Made by a program: the position numbers and the translations under genes. A model generated the notes under the pieces. The model had not been told where the DNA came from. It did not search any database and worked only from the letters and a program-made list of their open reading frames with translations. DNA of 64,000 nucleotides from Bhargavaea beijingensis (GTDB lineage: Bacteria > Bacillota > Bacilli > Bacillales_A > Planococcaceae): positions 38,276-102,275 of the forward strand of contig NZ_FNAR01000010.1 of NCBI RefSeq assembly GCF_900101985.1, written 5' to 3'. Each line of letters starts with the position of its first letter. Position 1 is the first letter of the stretch. Shown piece after piece: positions 26,199-33,263 of this stretch.

Positions 26199-26450
26199 AT
26201 GGAATTCTTAATGTATCTGATCGTAGGCGGAATCATCGGGTGGCTCGCAGGCATGATCCTCGGGAAAGACATCCCTGGCGGAATCATCGGTAACATCATC
26301 GCAGGTATCATCGGTGCTTGGATCGGCGGCGCGCTCTTCGGTAACTTTGGTCCGGACGTTGCGGGAATCGCTCTGATCCCTGCTCTGATCGGCGCCCTGA
26401 TTCTTGTGTTCATCGTCAGCTTTATCCTTAAGGCTATGCGCAGAGCATAA
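26199..26450 (+). CDS. GlsB/YeaQ/YmgE family membrane stress protein
   Basis: 83-aa very hydrophobic protein with three membrane segments rich in glycine (GGIIGWLAGMILG, GGIIGNIIAGIIGAWIGGALFG in part, ALIGALILVFIVSFIL), the pattern of transglycosylase-associated proteins. Members are general-stress proteins with no known enzyme activity. AGAAGGAG precedes ATG 26199. The sigma-B-like promoter supports stress induction. It ends at a shared terminator. Confidence 0.88.
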   Translation: MEFLMYLIVGGIIGWLAGMILGKDIPGGIIGNIIAGIIGAWIGGALFGNFGPDVAGIALIPALIGALILVFIVSFILKAMRRA

Positions 26451-26460
26451 CAGAATAACC

Positions 26461-26492
26461 AAAAAAGAGGACCGAAATGGTCCTCTTTTTTG
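26461..26492. terminator. Bidirectional terminator between GlsB-like gene and transglycosylase
   Basis: 13-bp stem with A6 and T6 flanks (AAAAAAGAGGACC paired with GGTCCTCTTTTTT) and a 5-nt loop. Confidence 0.92.
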
Positions 26493-26498
26493 GTTCCT

Positions 26499-27185
26499 TC
26501 AATTTCCGCTGTATTCGACTGACCGCTGTTCGTAATCCCTGTAAAACGACATGACGTCCTCCACATACTGTTCGCTGTGGTTATACAGGAAGATCGCTTG
26601 CTCCAACTCGCCTTCCGCCGCCCCGTTTTGCGCCAGGTAGCTCGCAGCGCTGTAAATGGAGTCTGCCAAGCTGAACGGATCCGCTTTCCCGTCTCCATCG
26701 GCATCAAGTCCGTATCCTCCGTATTGGCGGATGGCTTCAGGATCTGTCTTTACATTTTCGGGAATCTCTCCTTTTCCCAGTCCTGTGCAGCTCGGATGTG
26801 ACCAGCCGACCCATGTGCAGGGCATGAATTGCATATGCCCTTCCGCGCCTGCCGGCGAAACAAGAGGATCCATCGTGCTGAAACGGGTCTCCACCCGATG
26901 GTGTGCCGCCAGAAGGGTCCATGGAATCCCGTATTCGTCCGCCGCTTCTTTATAAAGCGGCACGTAATTCTCCGGCACCCGGATGTCGAATAGCCTGTCC
27001 GGTTTGTGTGCTGTGTACTCATTCAGCTCACGGATCAGAGGGACATCCCGGAGCGCCGGCCAAAGCAGTGCAGTCAATACGTAGAAGACGATCAATAAAG
27101 GGATGAGAAAGACGAACGCTGCGAGAAGGCAGTTTCCCTTTCGCAGTCGCCTTCCCCGGCTTTTTGTGATTTTGCGTTTGTCCAT
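26499..27185 (-). CDS. Membrane-anchored lytic transglycosylase
   Basis: 228-aa protein with one N-terminal membrane helix (about residues 20-42 after a very basic start) and an extracellular lysozyme-like domain. The pattern WTLLAAHHRVETRFS (with catalytic-type Glu), GAEGHMQFMP-x-TW, DPFSLADSIYSAASYLA and LYNHSEQYVEDVMSFY matches SLT/CwlT-type transglycosylases, which cleave the glycan strands of peptidoglycan. Start 27185 is preferred: GGAAGGGGA then has a 6-nt spacing, while ATG 27191 touches it. Role in wall turnover or DNA uptake is open. Confidence 0.85.
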   Translation of the reverse strand: MDKRKITKSRGRRLRKGNCLLAAFVFLIPLLIVFYVLTALLWPALRDVPLIRELNEYTAHKPDRLFDIRVPENYVPLYKEAADEYGIPWTLLAAHHRVETRFSTMDPLVSPAGAEGHMQFMPCTWVGWSHPSCTGLGKGEIPENVKTDPEAIRQYGGYGLDADGDGKADPFSLADSIYSAASYLAQNGAAEGELEQAIFLYNHSEQYVEDVMSFYRDYEQRSVEYSGN

Positions 27186-27203
27186 CCTCATTCCCCTTCC
27201 ATG

Positions 27204-27232
27204 AAAAAAGCCGGCATGCGCCGGCTTTTTTT
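27204..27232 (-). terminator. Terminator of the SCO1-like gene
   Basis: 12-bp stem AAAAAAGCCGGC/GCCGGCTTTTTT with an ATGC loop, directly after the stop at 27235 on the minus strand. Confidence 0.9.
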
Positions 27233-27234
27233 CA

Positions 27235-27831
27235 TCAGGATCCCGCCTCGATCAGAGCTTTCATATCTTCGACGATGAGGTCATGCGGCACTTCCATATA
27301 ACCGTCATAGCTCTTGACCGCATTACCTTCCTGATCCACAAGGAAGAAGGAAGTTCCGTGCGTGACCTGGTCAGAGTTCGGATCATCGATGACCGGAAGC
27401 TTGAATGATTTCACCGACAGGTCCGAAATCTCCTCCTGTGTATAGCCAGTCAGCATTTCCCATTTTGACTGATCGGCTACTTCAAAAGTATCTAGATACT
27501 CCTGGAGCTTCTCAGGGGTGTCGTACTTCGGATCGACGCTGAACGAAACGATTTTATAATCCTCGATTCCCGCTTTTGCCAAGTGGTCCTGGACTTCCGC
27601 CATGTTGAACATCATTGGCGGACACACCGAGTTGCAGTTGGTAAAGACGAACTGTGCGAGCCACGGCTGGCCTTTCAGGTCTTCCAGAGAAAGCTTTTCG
27701 CCGTGCTGGTTCGTGTATTCAAACGGCGTGACCTCCCACGAAAAATCCCCTTTGAACTTTCCTGCATTGCAGGCGCCGAGCACCAGTGCGGCCAAGATGA
27801 CCAGCGCTGTGGCCGAGATGAGTTTTTTCAT
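27235..27831 (-). CDS. ypmQ: SCO1/SenC family copper-binding lipoprotein (YpmQ-like)
   Basis: 198-aa lipoprotein with lipobox LGAC (lipid on Cys21) and a thioredoxin-fold domain that binds copper through Cys66 and Cys70 (NCNSVCPP) and His158 (VTHGTSFFLV). Sco proteins help assemble the CuA site of cytochrome c oxidase on the outer face of the membrane. AAGGCGG precedes ATG 27831. It fits functionally with ccdA and ccdC 2-3 kb away, though transcribed separately. Confidence 0.92.
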   Translation of the reverse strand: MKKLISATALVILAALVLGACNAGKFKGDFSWEVTPFEYTNQHGEKLSLEDLKGQPWLAQFVFTNCNSVCPPMMFNMAEVQDHLAKAGIEDYKIVSFSVDPKYDTPEKLQEYLDTFEVADQSKWEMLTGYTQEEISDLSVKSFKLPVIDDPNSDQVTHGTSFFLVDQEGNAVKSYDGYMEVPHDLIVEDMKALIEAGS

Positions 27832-27866
27832 CAGTAATACCGCCTTTATTTCGTCTATTCACCTTC

Positions 27867-27895
27867 ATCTTATCGGATGCGGGGACCGCCTTCAA
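27867..27895 (-). promoter_or_regulatory. Sigma-A promoter of SCO1-like gene
   Basis: Minus strand: -35 TTGAAG (27890-27895), 17-bp spacer, -10 TAAGAT (27867-27872). Confidence 0.6.
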
Positions 27896-27930
27896 CAGTG
27901 GCGATCCCGTTTTTCCGACAATCCGATGAA

Positions 27931-28059
27931 CTACCCCGCTTTAAGCGACACGAGCGCGTCATGAATAGCGGTCAATTTTGTCTCTACCCGATGCATCAGG
28001 TAAAACGATACGAATATCGGGAAGCCGAGATCCTGGATGAACGTCATCCACTCTTGCAT
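27931..28059 (-). CDS. yvrJ: YvrJ family small membrane protein
   Basis: 42-aa protein with one membrane segment, including GFPIFVSFYLMHRVETKL, the YvrJ family hallmark; function unknown. AAAGGAGG lies 8 nt before ATG 28059. It is the third gene of a set with DUF1659 and DUF2922, a combination that recurs in Firmicutes; a hairpin separates it from the DUF2922 gene, so its level may be lower. The SCO1 promoter lies inside the following gap. Confidence 0.85.
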   Translation of the reverse strand: MQEWMTFIQDLGFPIFVSFYLMHRVETKLTAIHDALVSLKAG

Positions 28060-28102
28060 GCAGGTGTCCTCCTTTCCCATGCTGGTATCGTTCCTGCCGG
28101 AT

Positions 28103-28134
28103 CAAAAAGAAGCTCCCCGGCAAAGCCGGGAAGC
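28103..28134 (-). terminator. Terminator or attenuator between DUF2922 gene and yvrJ
   Basis: 10-bp stem (28112-28121 with 28125-28134, one mismatch), AAA loop, TTCTTTTTG tail on the minus strand. Confidence 0.7.
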
Positions 28135-28141
28135 CCAGAAA

Positions 28142-28360
28142 TCAGGCGGTGATGATGTCCGTCACCCCGCGGGATACGATACGGGCGGCCTCCGCCGACT
28201 CGACCGGGTAACCGTCCGTGCCGAATACGCCGCTGCCGATCACTTCCTGCATCGCCTGGCGCACCTCCGCTTCCGTGAGCCCTTCTTTGGGCGCATCGAC
28301 CGTGAGGGTCATCCGCTTGCCGCCGGCCGTCTTGAAAATGAGTTCCAACGTCTGATCCAT
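28142..28360 (-). CDS. DUF2922 family protein
   Basis: 72-aa soluble protein. Typical start LELIFKTAGGKRMTLTVDAPKEGLTEAEV (part shown: LELIFKTAGGKRMTLTVDAP) and ending SRGVTDIITA fit DUF2922, a family of small beta-rich proteins found beside DUF1659 genes; function unknown. GAAGGAGGG precedes ATG 28360, 40 bp after the DUF1659 gene. Confidence 0.87.
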   Translation of the reverse strand: MDQTLELIFKTAGGKRMTLTVDAPKEGLTEAEVRQAMQEVIGSGVFGTDGYPVESAEAARIVSRGVTDIITA

Positions 28361-28399
28361 TCTCCATCCCTCCTTCTATGATCTCCCGGATCCGGGCAA

Positions 28400-28621
28400 T
28401 CAGTATTCAGTGATTTCCGCTGTTTCTACCTTTTCGGCTGCGATGTACGGATAATCCGAAAGGTTGCCGAGTGCACCGACTGCTGCCGCCAGGGCTTCCG
28501 CATCCGCCGAGCCGGACACATTCCGGTAGGTTTTCAGCTTCACGACCGGTTTGCCTTCCCCGTCAAACCCTGCGTCAAAGTGGAGCCGGATGGATGCGTT
28601 CTTGAAGACGATGTTTGCCAT
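28400..28621 (-). CDS. DUF1659 family protein
   Basis: 73-aa soluble protein with the DUF1659 pattern: a short beta-strand start, GFDGEGKPVVKLKTYRNVSG and a C-terminal LGNLSDYP. Function unknown. A GGGGGGAG ribosome site precedes ATG 28621. First gene of the DUF1659-DUF2922-YvrJ set; divergent from the DUF2621 gene, which starts 115 bp away. Confidence 0.87.
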   Translation of the reverse strand: MANIVFKNASIRLHFDAGFDGEGKPVVKLKTYRNVSGSADAEALAAAVGALGNLSDYPYIAAEKVETAEITEY

Positions 28622-28680
28622 GTTTTCTCCCCCCTTTCACCCGTTACATAGGGCGATTTGGTGAAAAGAATACAACGGAG

Positions 28681-28709
28681 GTGAAAAAAGTCGTCGTCGG
28701 CTTTATAAT
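28681..28709 (+). promoter_or_regulatory. Candidate sigma-A promoter of DUF2621 gene
   Basis: -35 GTGAAA (28681-28686), 17-bp spacer, perfect -10 TATAAT (28704-28709). Confidence 0.55.
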
Positions 28710-28735
28710 TGTTGGAGAATGCAAAAGAGGTGAGT

Positions 28736-29179
28736 GTGTTGCTAGACGGCTGGTTTCTCTGGTTTATCCTGTTCTGGGTAGTTGTCCTGATCAGCCTGTT
28801 CGCGATCGGCGGATACTTCATGTTCCGCAAGTTTCTGAAGCGCCTGCCGAAGGAGGACGGCCGGTCGACGCTCGATTGGGAAGAATACTATGTCAACAAG
28901 TCGCTTCATCTCTGGACTCCCGAGTCCAAGGAGATGCTGAATGAATTGGTATCACCGGTTCCGGAACTGTTCCGCCCGGTGGCCAAGCAGAAGATCGCCG
29001 GAAGAATCGGCCAGCTCGCCCTTCACGAAAAGGCGAAACGGATCGAATTGGACCATATCATCCGCGGCTATATTCTTGCGACGCCGAAGCGTGACCATAA
29101 ATTTCTCAAGAAGAAGCTGGAACAGATGCAGATTGATGACACCCCATACAGGGATCTGTACCAGTTCAGCAGGGACTAA
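28736..29179 (+). CDS. yneK: DUF2621 family membrane-anchored protein (YneK-like)
   Basis: 147-aa protein with one N-terminal membrane helix (WFLWFILFWVVVLISLFAIG in part) and a charged cytoplasmic domain with LDWEEYYVNKS, RPVAKQKIAGRIGQLAL and the late GYILATPKRDHKF block; matches YneK/DUF2621, function unknown. The start is GTG 28736 or TTG 28739: AAAGAGGTGA gives good spacing to both. The end is at a strong terminator shared with ccdC. Confidence 0.8.
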   Translation: MLLDGWFLWFILFWVVVLISLFAIGGYFMFRKFLKRLPKEDGRSTLDWEEYYVNKSLHLWTPESKEMLNELVSPVPELFRPVAKQKIAGRIGQLALHEKAKRIELDHIIRGYILATPKRDHKFLKKKLEQMQIDDTPYRDLYQFSRD

Positions 29180-29182
29180 CCC

Positions 29183-29226
29183 AAAAAACCGCCATTCCGT
29201 TTATCCGGAGAATGGCGGTTTTTTTA
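29183..29226. terminator. Bidirectional terminator between yneK and ccdC
   Basis: 15-bp stem (29183-29197 with 29210-29224), 12-nt loop, A6 and T7 flanks; overlaps the ccdC stop. Confidence 0.93.
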
Positions 29227-29739
29227 TGCTGCGGCCCTTGTCCGGGACTGCAGCTTTTTGAATTTCACATACATGGCGATTCGCCATGGGACAATCATGC
29301 CGAATGCGAGCAGGAAGAACATCCCTGCCAGCTCTCCTACATCGATCGTGCTGCTGAGGATCAGTTTGCCTGCAACCCGCAAAACGAGCAGGCCGGCCAA
29401 GATGAAGAGAAATGCCTTTGAGGGCTTCAGGTAGATCTCTCCCCTGCTCTCCTCAAACTTGGACGTCCGGATAAGGAGAGTTGAAAACAGGATGCCGACA
29501 GTGAGTGCCTCGAACACGTGGGGCCAGGCCACACGGAACGGCTCAAAAAGAAACATGAGTGCTCCGGTCGACATCATGATCGGCGGGAGAATGATCTTTT
29601 TGGCGCTCGCAGGCTGCTTGCTTGCCCTCGAACGCATAATCACCGCGCCGAGTCCCGCCATTGCGAAAATCACAGTAGATCCGATGATCAGGACCGGAGC
29701 GGGGATCTCGGTGAAGACCCAGTTGACAAACTCATTCAT
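29224..29739 (-). CDS. ccdC: CcdC family membrane protein
   Basis: 171-aa protein with about five membrane helices, matching CcdC/YneJ, encoded beside CcdA in Bacillus; needed or not needed for cytochrome c depending on species, so its job is unsettled. ATG 29739 has GGTGGG 5 nt upstream; GTG 29748 is possible. It overlaps the thioredoxin-like gene by 8 bp. Last gene of ccdA-trx-ccdC. Confidence 0.85.
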   Translation of the reverse strand: MNEFVNWVFTEIPAPVLIIGSTVIFAMAGLGAVIMRSRASKQPASAKKIILPPIMMSTGALMFLFEPFRVAWPHVFEALTVGILFSTLLIRTSKFEESRGEIYLKPSKAFLFILAGLLVLRVAGKLILSSTIDVGELAGMFFLLAFGMIVPWRIAMYVKFKKLQSRTRAAA

Positions 29740-30061
29740 ATTGCCCACCCGCCAGCTCGAGTTCGTCCATTCGCTGTTTTAGTTCTGCCATCGGGACAAA
29801 ACGTGCAAAACGGGCGAATTCCCGGCCTTCTTTGAACAAGAGTACTACCGGAGCGGTGAAAAGCGACAGCTGTCCCGCAAGTTCAGGTACTTGTGCGGCG
29901 TTAGCCAGATAGAAAGGAAATGCATACTCTTCTTCTAATGGGGCCACCTGTGGAAGCAGCCCCTCGCAGACTGAACAGTTGTCGGTCTTGACGAAGAGAA
30001 GCAGTGTGCCTTCCTCCTCCAGCGTGCCGAGCCACTCATCGAACGAATTGATTTGCTCCAT
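29732..30061 (-). CDS. Thioredoxin-like protein with CSVC motif
   Basis: 109-aa thioredoxin-fold protein, cytoplasmic (no signal peptide). The active site is CSVC (Cys29, Cys32) rather than CGPC, followed by a typical TAPVVLLFKEG cis-proline strand. It probably supplies electrons to the membrane carrier CcdA or reduces a partner such as a cytochrome c maturation factor; the exact partner is inferred from the operon. It lies between ccdA and ccdC with an 8-bp overlap downstream. Confidence 0.82.
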   Translation of the reverse strand: MEQINSFDEWLGTLEEEGTLLLFVKTDNCSVCEGLLPQVAPLEEEYAFPFYLANAAQVPELAGQLSLFTAPVVLLFKEGREFARFARFVPMAELKQRMDELELAGGQYE

Positions 30062-30112
30062 TGCCTAATCCCTCCTTTCCTGCGGCAATGACGATGTCTT
30101 TATCATATCAGA

Positions 30113-30823
30113 TCAGAAGCCCTGAAAGTCTCCGAAGATCGGGCTCAGCCAGCCGATGATCATTGTCATGCCGTCGAAGAACAGCAGGATTCCGACGAAG
30201 ATCATGACCCATCCGCCGACTTTCATGATGATGTTGCTGTATTTGCGGATGACTGCCAGCTTCGTGATGAAGAAAGACAGGACGAAAAACGGAATGGCAA
30301 AGCCGAAAACGTAGGCGAGCATATACCATATGCCCGACCCCGGATTTTGTCCGGCGAGCGCGATGATGGCACCGATAATCGGGCCGCTGCACGGTGTCCA
30401 TCCCGCGGCGAAGGCCAGGCCGATCACCGCGGAGCCGAAGTAGCCGGCCGGCCGGTTCTTGAACTGGATTCTCCGCTCTTTCATGAGGAAATCAGGTGTC
30501 AGAAGTCCGACGATCATCAGACCGAACGCAACGATGAAGATGGCGCCGATTTGCCTGAGAAGGTCATCATACTTGACGAAGAACGAACCGATAAACGACG
30601 TGCCGAACCCGAGGGCGATGAATATGGCCGAGAAGCCCAGCAGGAAAAACACCGTATGCAGGATTCCGCTTTTAGACATCTTGCCCCGATCCGATTTCAG
30701 ATCATCCAGCGACATGCCGGTGATGTAGGAGATGAATGCAGGATATAGCGGCAGCGTGCACGGGGAGATGAAGCTGAGGAACCCCGCTCCGAATGCCAGT
30801 AGGATGTTGAGGTCTGTCGACAC
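30113..30823 (-). CDS. ccdA: Cytochrome c biogenesis protein CcdA (thiol-electron carrier)
   Basis: 236-aa membrane protein with six helices that carries reducing equivalents across the membrane to apocytochrome c. Its two key cysteines are Cys22 in [11 protein letters not shown] and Cys145 in [12 protein letters not shown]. The start is the second GTG of a GTG-GTG pair (30821-30823), 6 nt after AAAGGGGG. It fits the SCO1-like lipoprotein nearby: both serve respiratory oxidase or cytochrome assembly. Confidence 0.93.
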   Translation of the reverse strand: MSTDLNILLAFGAGFLSFISPCTLPLYPAFISYITGMSLDDLKSDRGKMSKSGILHTVFFLLGFSAIFIALGFGTSFIGSFFVKYDDLLRQIGAIFIVAFGLMIVGLLTPDFLMKERRIQFKNRPAGYFGSAVIGLAFAAGWTPCSGPIIGAIIALAGQNPGSGIWYMLAYVFGFAIPFFVLSFFITKLAVIRKYSNIIMKVGGWVMIFVGILLFFDGMTMIIGWLSPIFGDFQGF

Positions 30824-31141
30824 CACAATCCCCCTTTCTCTTGCTGTCCTTATACTATCAGAATCCGATCGCATTTTCGCCATTCCTGTCTGTGACAGTT
30901 TGTTGACCAAGTCCGGCGTGTGGCGGATATCGGCGAAGTGATCCGAAGATAGACAGGACACACCGGACTCCCGTGAAGAGGAAGGCAGGTGCCGCTCCCC
31001 TGATCTGATTTTCTTCGAGCCATCCGTTTTGCAGGCGGTGCGCGATGGCGATACATTCAAGGATTCCGCTCCTCCTTCAATGGCTGGGCAGGTATCCAGT
31101 GTGGCAAACGTTCTGAAAAACGAGTAGTGCCGGGATCCCAA
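30824..31141. other. 318-bp intergenic stretch between ccdA and YolD-like gene
   Basis: No gene is recognisable. The ccdA ribosome site and a -10-like TAGTAT (minus strand, around 30852) lie at the left end. An imperfect inverted repeat (AGTCCGG-x-GTGTG near 30911 with CACACCGGACT near 30958) may form a hairpin. Confidence 0.5.
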
Positions 31142-31480
31142 TTATCCGGCTGTTGAAATACCGGTGATATCCAAAGTCCGGATGACCGCCGGCTCCCCGT
31201 CCGCGCCGACCATCCGGATCGTCCCGGATGCCGGATCGAAATGATGGACCGCTCCCGTGCAGCATCTCTCCCCGCCCGGTGTCCGGCAAGAGACGGAAAG
31301 CGGCATCCCGTACTCGAGCGCTTCATGCAGCATCCGGTCCCATTCCTCCATCTGCTGGGGATCCGGCTCGAACGGCTCCCGCCTGCCCTCCTCTTCCTGC
31401 CATTCCCGGAGCAGTTTCAGGTGCTCCGGGAGCATCATCGCCGTCCATTTGATGTTCCCTCTGTCGCGGATCATCCGCAT
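31142..31480 (-). CDS. YolD-like family protein
   Basis: 112-aa protein with the YolD hallmark MIRDRGNIKWTAMMLPEHLK near the N-terminus and an acidic central segment. YolD-like proteins are usually encoded next to the Y-family polymerase UvrX/YqjW and are thought to belong to SOS mutagenesis. Here the polymerase lies 1.8 kb away, beyond a gene on the other strand. ATG 31480 or 31474 is possible after AAGGAG. Two adjacent cysteines (CC in ERCCTG) are unusual. Confidence 0.8.
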   Translation of the reverse strand: MRMIRDRGNIKWTAMMLPEHLKLLREWQEEEGRREPFEPDPQQMEEWDRMLHEALEYGMPLSVSCRTPGGERCCTGAVHHFDPASGTIRMVGADGEPAVIRTLDITGISTAG

Positions 31481-31584
31481 CACTCTCCTTGAAAAGATGT
31501 GTTCCTCCCTGCCTGTATGCCCGATGAAACCTTTTGCGCGCCGCTCCGTAGAGAAGTCTGAAGATCAGAATAGGAGGAACAACT

Positions 31585-33009
31585 GTGAAACCATTGTTCA
31601 TCACTTTGTTGACCGCCGCCCTGCTGGCGGGATGCTCAGGAGGAACCACGGATTTACCTGAGCAGGTGCCGGATGAAGCGGCCTTGTCCGCCCCCGCTTC
31701 GGACAAGGCGGACAATAAGAAGGAAGCGGATCAGGGGGCATCCGTCTCCCCCGCCGTCTTGCAGGCGGAAACGGCGGATGAACTTGCCGCTTTGCCGCCA
31801 GGCGAGCTCACGGCTGATTTCACGATTGAAGGGGAAGCCTCCACATGGAACGGCCGGGAAGTGCCGGAAACCATCCGCTCCGCTTTTTTGGACAGCGTGA
31901 AGCCGGCCGCCGAAGCGGCGGGAGAGGATTCCGATGCCCTGTTCGGTGCAATTGCCGGCACCCTCGGCACCCCGTCCTATAGTGAACTTGTCGGCTGGCT
32001 GGCCGAGTACGAGCCCGACTTTGACGAGCCGCTCCTGCCGGAACCCCATGAAGTCGAATCAGAGAAAACGCGGCCGGCCTTTCCCGAAAAGGCTGTCATC
32101 CTCCTCGATGCCAGCTCCAGCATGCTGCTGGAGGCGGACGGGCAGCTGAAGATGGAAACCGCCAAGAGCGCAGTGAGGAGCTTCGGCCGGATAATCGGCC
32201 AGAAAAGCGACGTGGCTCTTTATGCATACGGCCATGCCGGTACGCAGAACGAAGCCGACAAGGCGCTTTCCTGCGGCACCATTGAAGACGTCTACCCATC
32301 CGGGAAGTATGACGCAGAAACGTTCAATACGGCCGTTGACGGCGTGCAGGCGGCCGGGTGGACACCGCTCGCCGGCGCCATCCGCCAGGCGCGCGAGGAC
32401 CTCGCGCAGCATGAAGGCGACATCACGCTCTATGTCGTGAGCGACGGGGCGGAAACGTGCGGCGGCGACCCGGTCAAGGAAGCCGCGGCATTCGTCCAAG
32501 ACCACCCCGGCCGCCACGTCGACATCATCGGCTTCCAGGTCGACGCAGAGGCGGAAAGCCAGTTGAAAGCCGTGGCGGATGCCGGGAACGGCAATTACCT
32601 GGGCGCAGACAGCCTGGAAGAGATGACAGGCGGCATGACGGAGTACTGGCTGCCGTCCGACCTCGACCTCTCCCTCCTCGTCTACCAGTCGCCGGACGGA
32701 TGGGAAAGCTCGACGGCCCTTCACCACATCTCCGAACGCGCCACGCTTGCGAAGCGAGCGGCCACGAGCGAAAAGTACCGGTTCATGGGCGCCGCCGATC
32801 TGATGCTGGAAAAAGGCCTGATCGATGAAGCCATGCGTGATGCCCTGAATGACAGGAGCACTGCACGGGAAAAAGCCCACCTTCGCATCCTGGACGGACT
32901 CGAAGAGGAAAAGCGCAATGCGGTCAACTCGGAAGTCGAACGGATTGATGCAAAGATCGAGGATTACCGCACCCGGATGGAAGCGCTAAAAAAAGAACAG
33001 GGATCCTGA
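31585..33009 (+). CDS. VWA-domain lipoprotein (YwmC/YwmD-like C-terminal domain)
   Basis: 474-aa secreted lipoprotein: lipobox LLAGC (Cys16-17 region), an acidic, Ala/Glu-rich N-terminal part of about 150 residues, then a von Willebrand A domain with the MIDAS motif DASSS at about 173-177, a conserved Thr in GWTPLAGAI and Asp in VSDGAETCGGD. A charged helical tail follows. VWA proteins on the cell surface bind metal-dependent ligands; the ligand is unknown. GGAGGAAC precedes GTG 31585. It is longer than YwmC/D (about 227 aa). Confidence 0.85.
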   Translation: MKPLFITLLTAALLAGCSGGTTDLPEQVPDEAALSAPASDKADNKKEADQGASVSPAVLQAETADELAALPPGELTADFTIEGEASTWNGREVPETIRSAFLDSVKPAAEAAGEDSDALFGAIAGTLGTPSYSELVGWLAEYEPDFDEPLLPEPHEVESEKTRPAFPEKAVILLDASSSMLLEADGQLKMETAKSAVRSFGRIIGQKSDVALYAYGHAGTQNEADKALSCGTIEDVYPSGKYDAETFNTAVDGVQAAGWTPLAGAIRQAREDLAQHEGDITLYVVSDGAETCGGDPVKEAAAFVQDHPGRHVDIIGFQVDAEAESQLKAVADAGNGNYLGADSLEEMTGGMTEYWLPSDLDLSLLVYQSPDGWESSTALHHISERATLAKRAATSEKYRFMGAADLMLEKGLIDEAMRDALNDRSTAREKAHLRILDGLEEEKRNAVNSEVERIDAKIEDYRTRMEALKKEQGS

Positions 33010-33084
33010 GCGGGAACCGGTCATGCTGCGGCATGGCCGGTTTTCGGCTTTCGGGAAAGGCCGGGCGGCTTGTATTCGCGGTCC

Positions 33085-33222
33085 GGTTTCGTCATTCGGG
33101 CTGTTGATCTCGTCATTGGGCCCCCCGGTTTCGTCATTCACGGGCGAATGGCGAAACCGGAGCTGCGAATGACGAAACCCTGTCAGCGAATGGCGAAACC
33201 GGGACCTCGAATGGCGAAACCG
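33085..33222. repeat. Repeat locus C: 3+4 fold-back array of TTTCGTCATT with exact 21-bp period
   Basis: Forward cores start at 33087, 33108 and 33129; reverse-complement cores at 33147, 33168, 33189 and 33210. Inside each arm the step is exactly 21 bp; the centre step is 18. Three of the four reverse cores read AATGGCGAAA. It lies between the convergent ends of the VWA lipoprotein and uvrX genes, like locus B. Confidence 0.9.
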
Positions 33223-33263
33223 TCCTCCATCCGGTGGCACGCCATCCGGGATGCCGCTCCGCC

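Noticed and set aside
30850..31056. Arg-rich open frame between ccdA and the YolD-like gene
   Set aside because: No ribosome site and a composition typical of spurious frames. The region has an imperfect inverted repeat instead.
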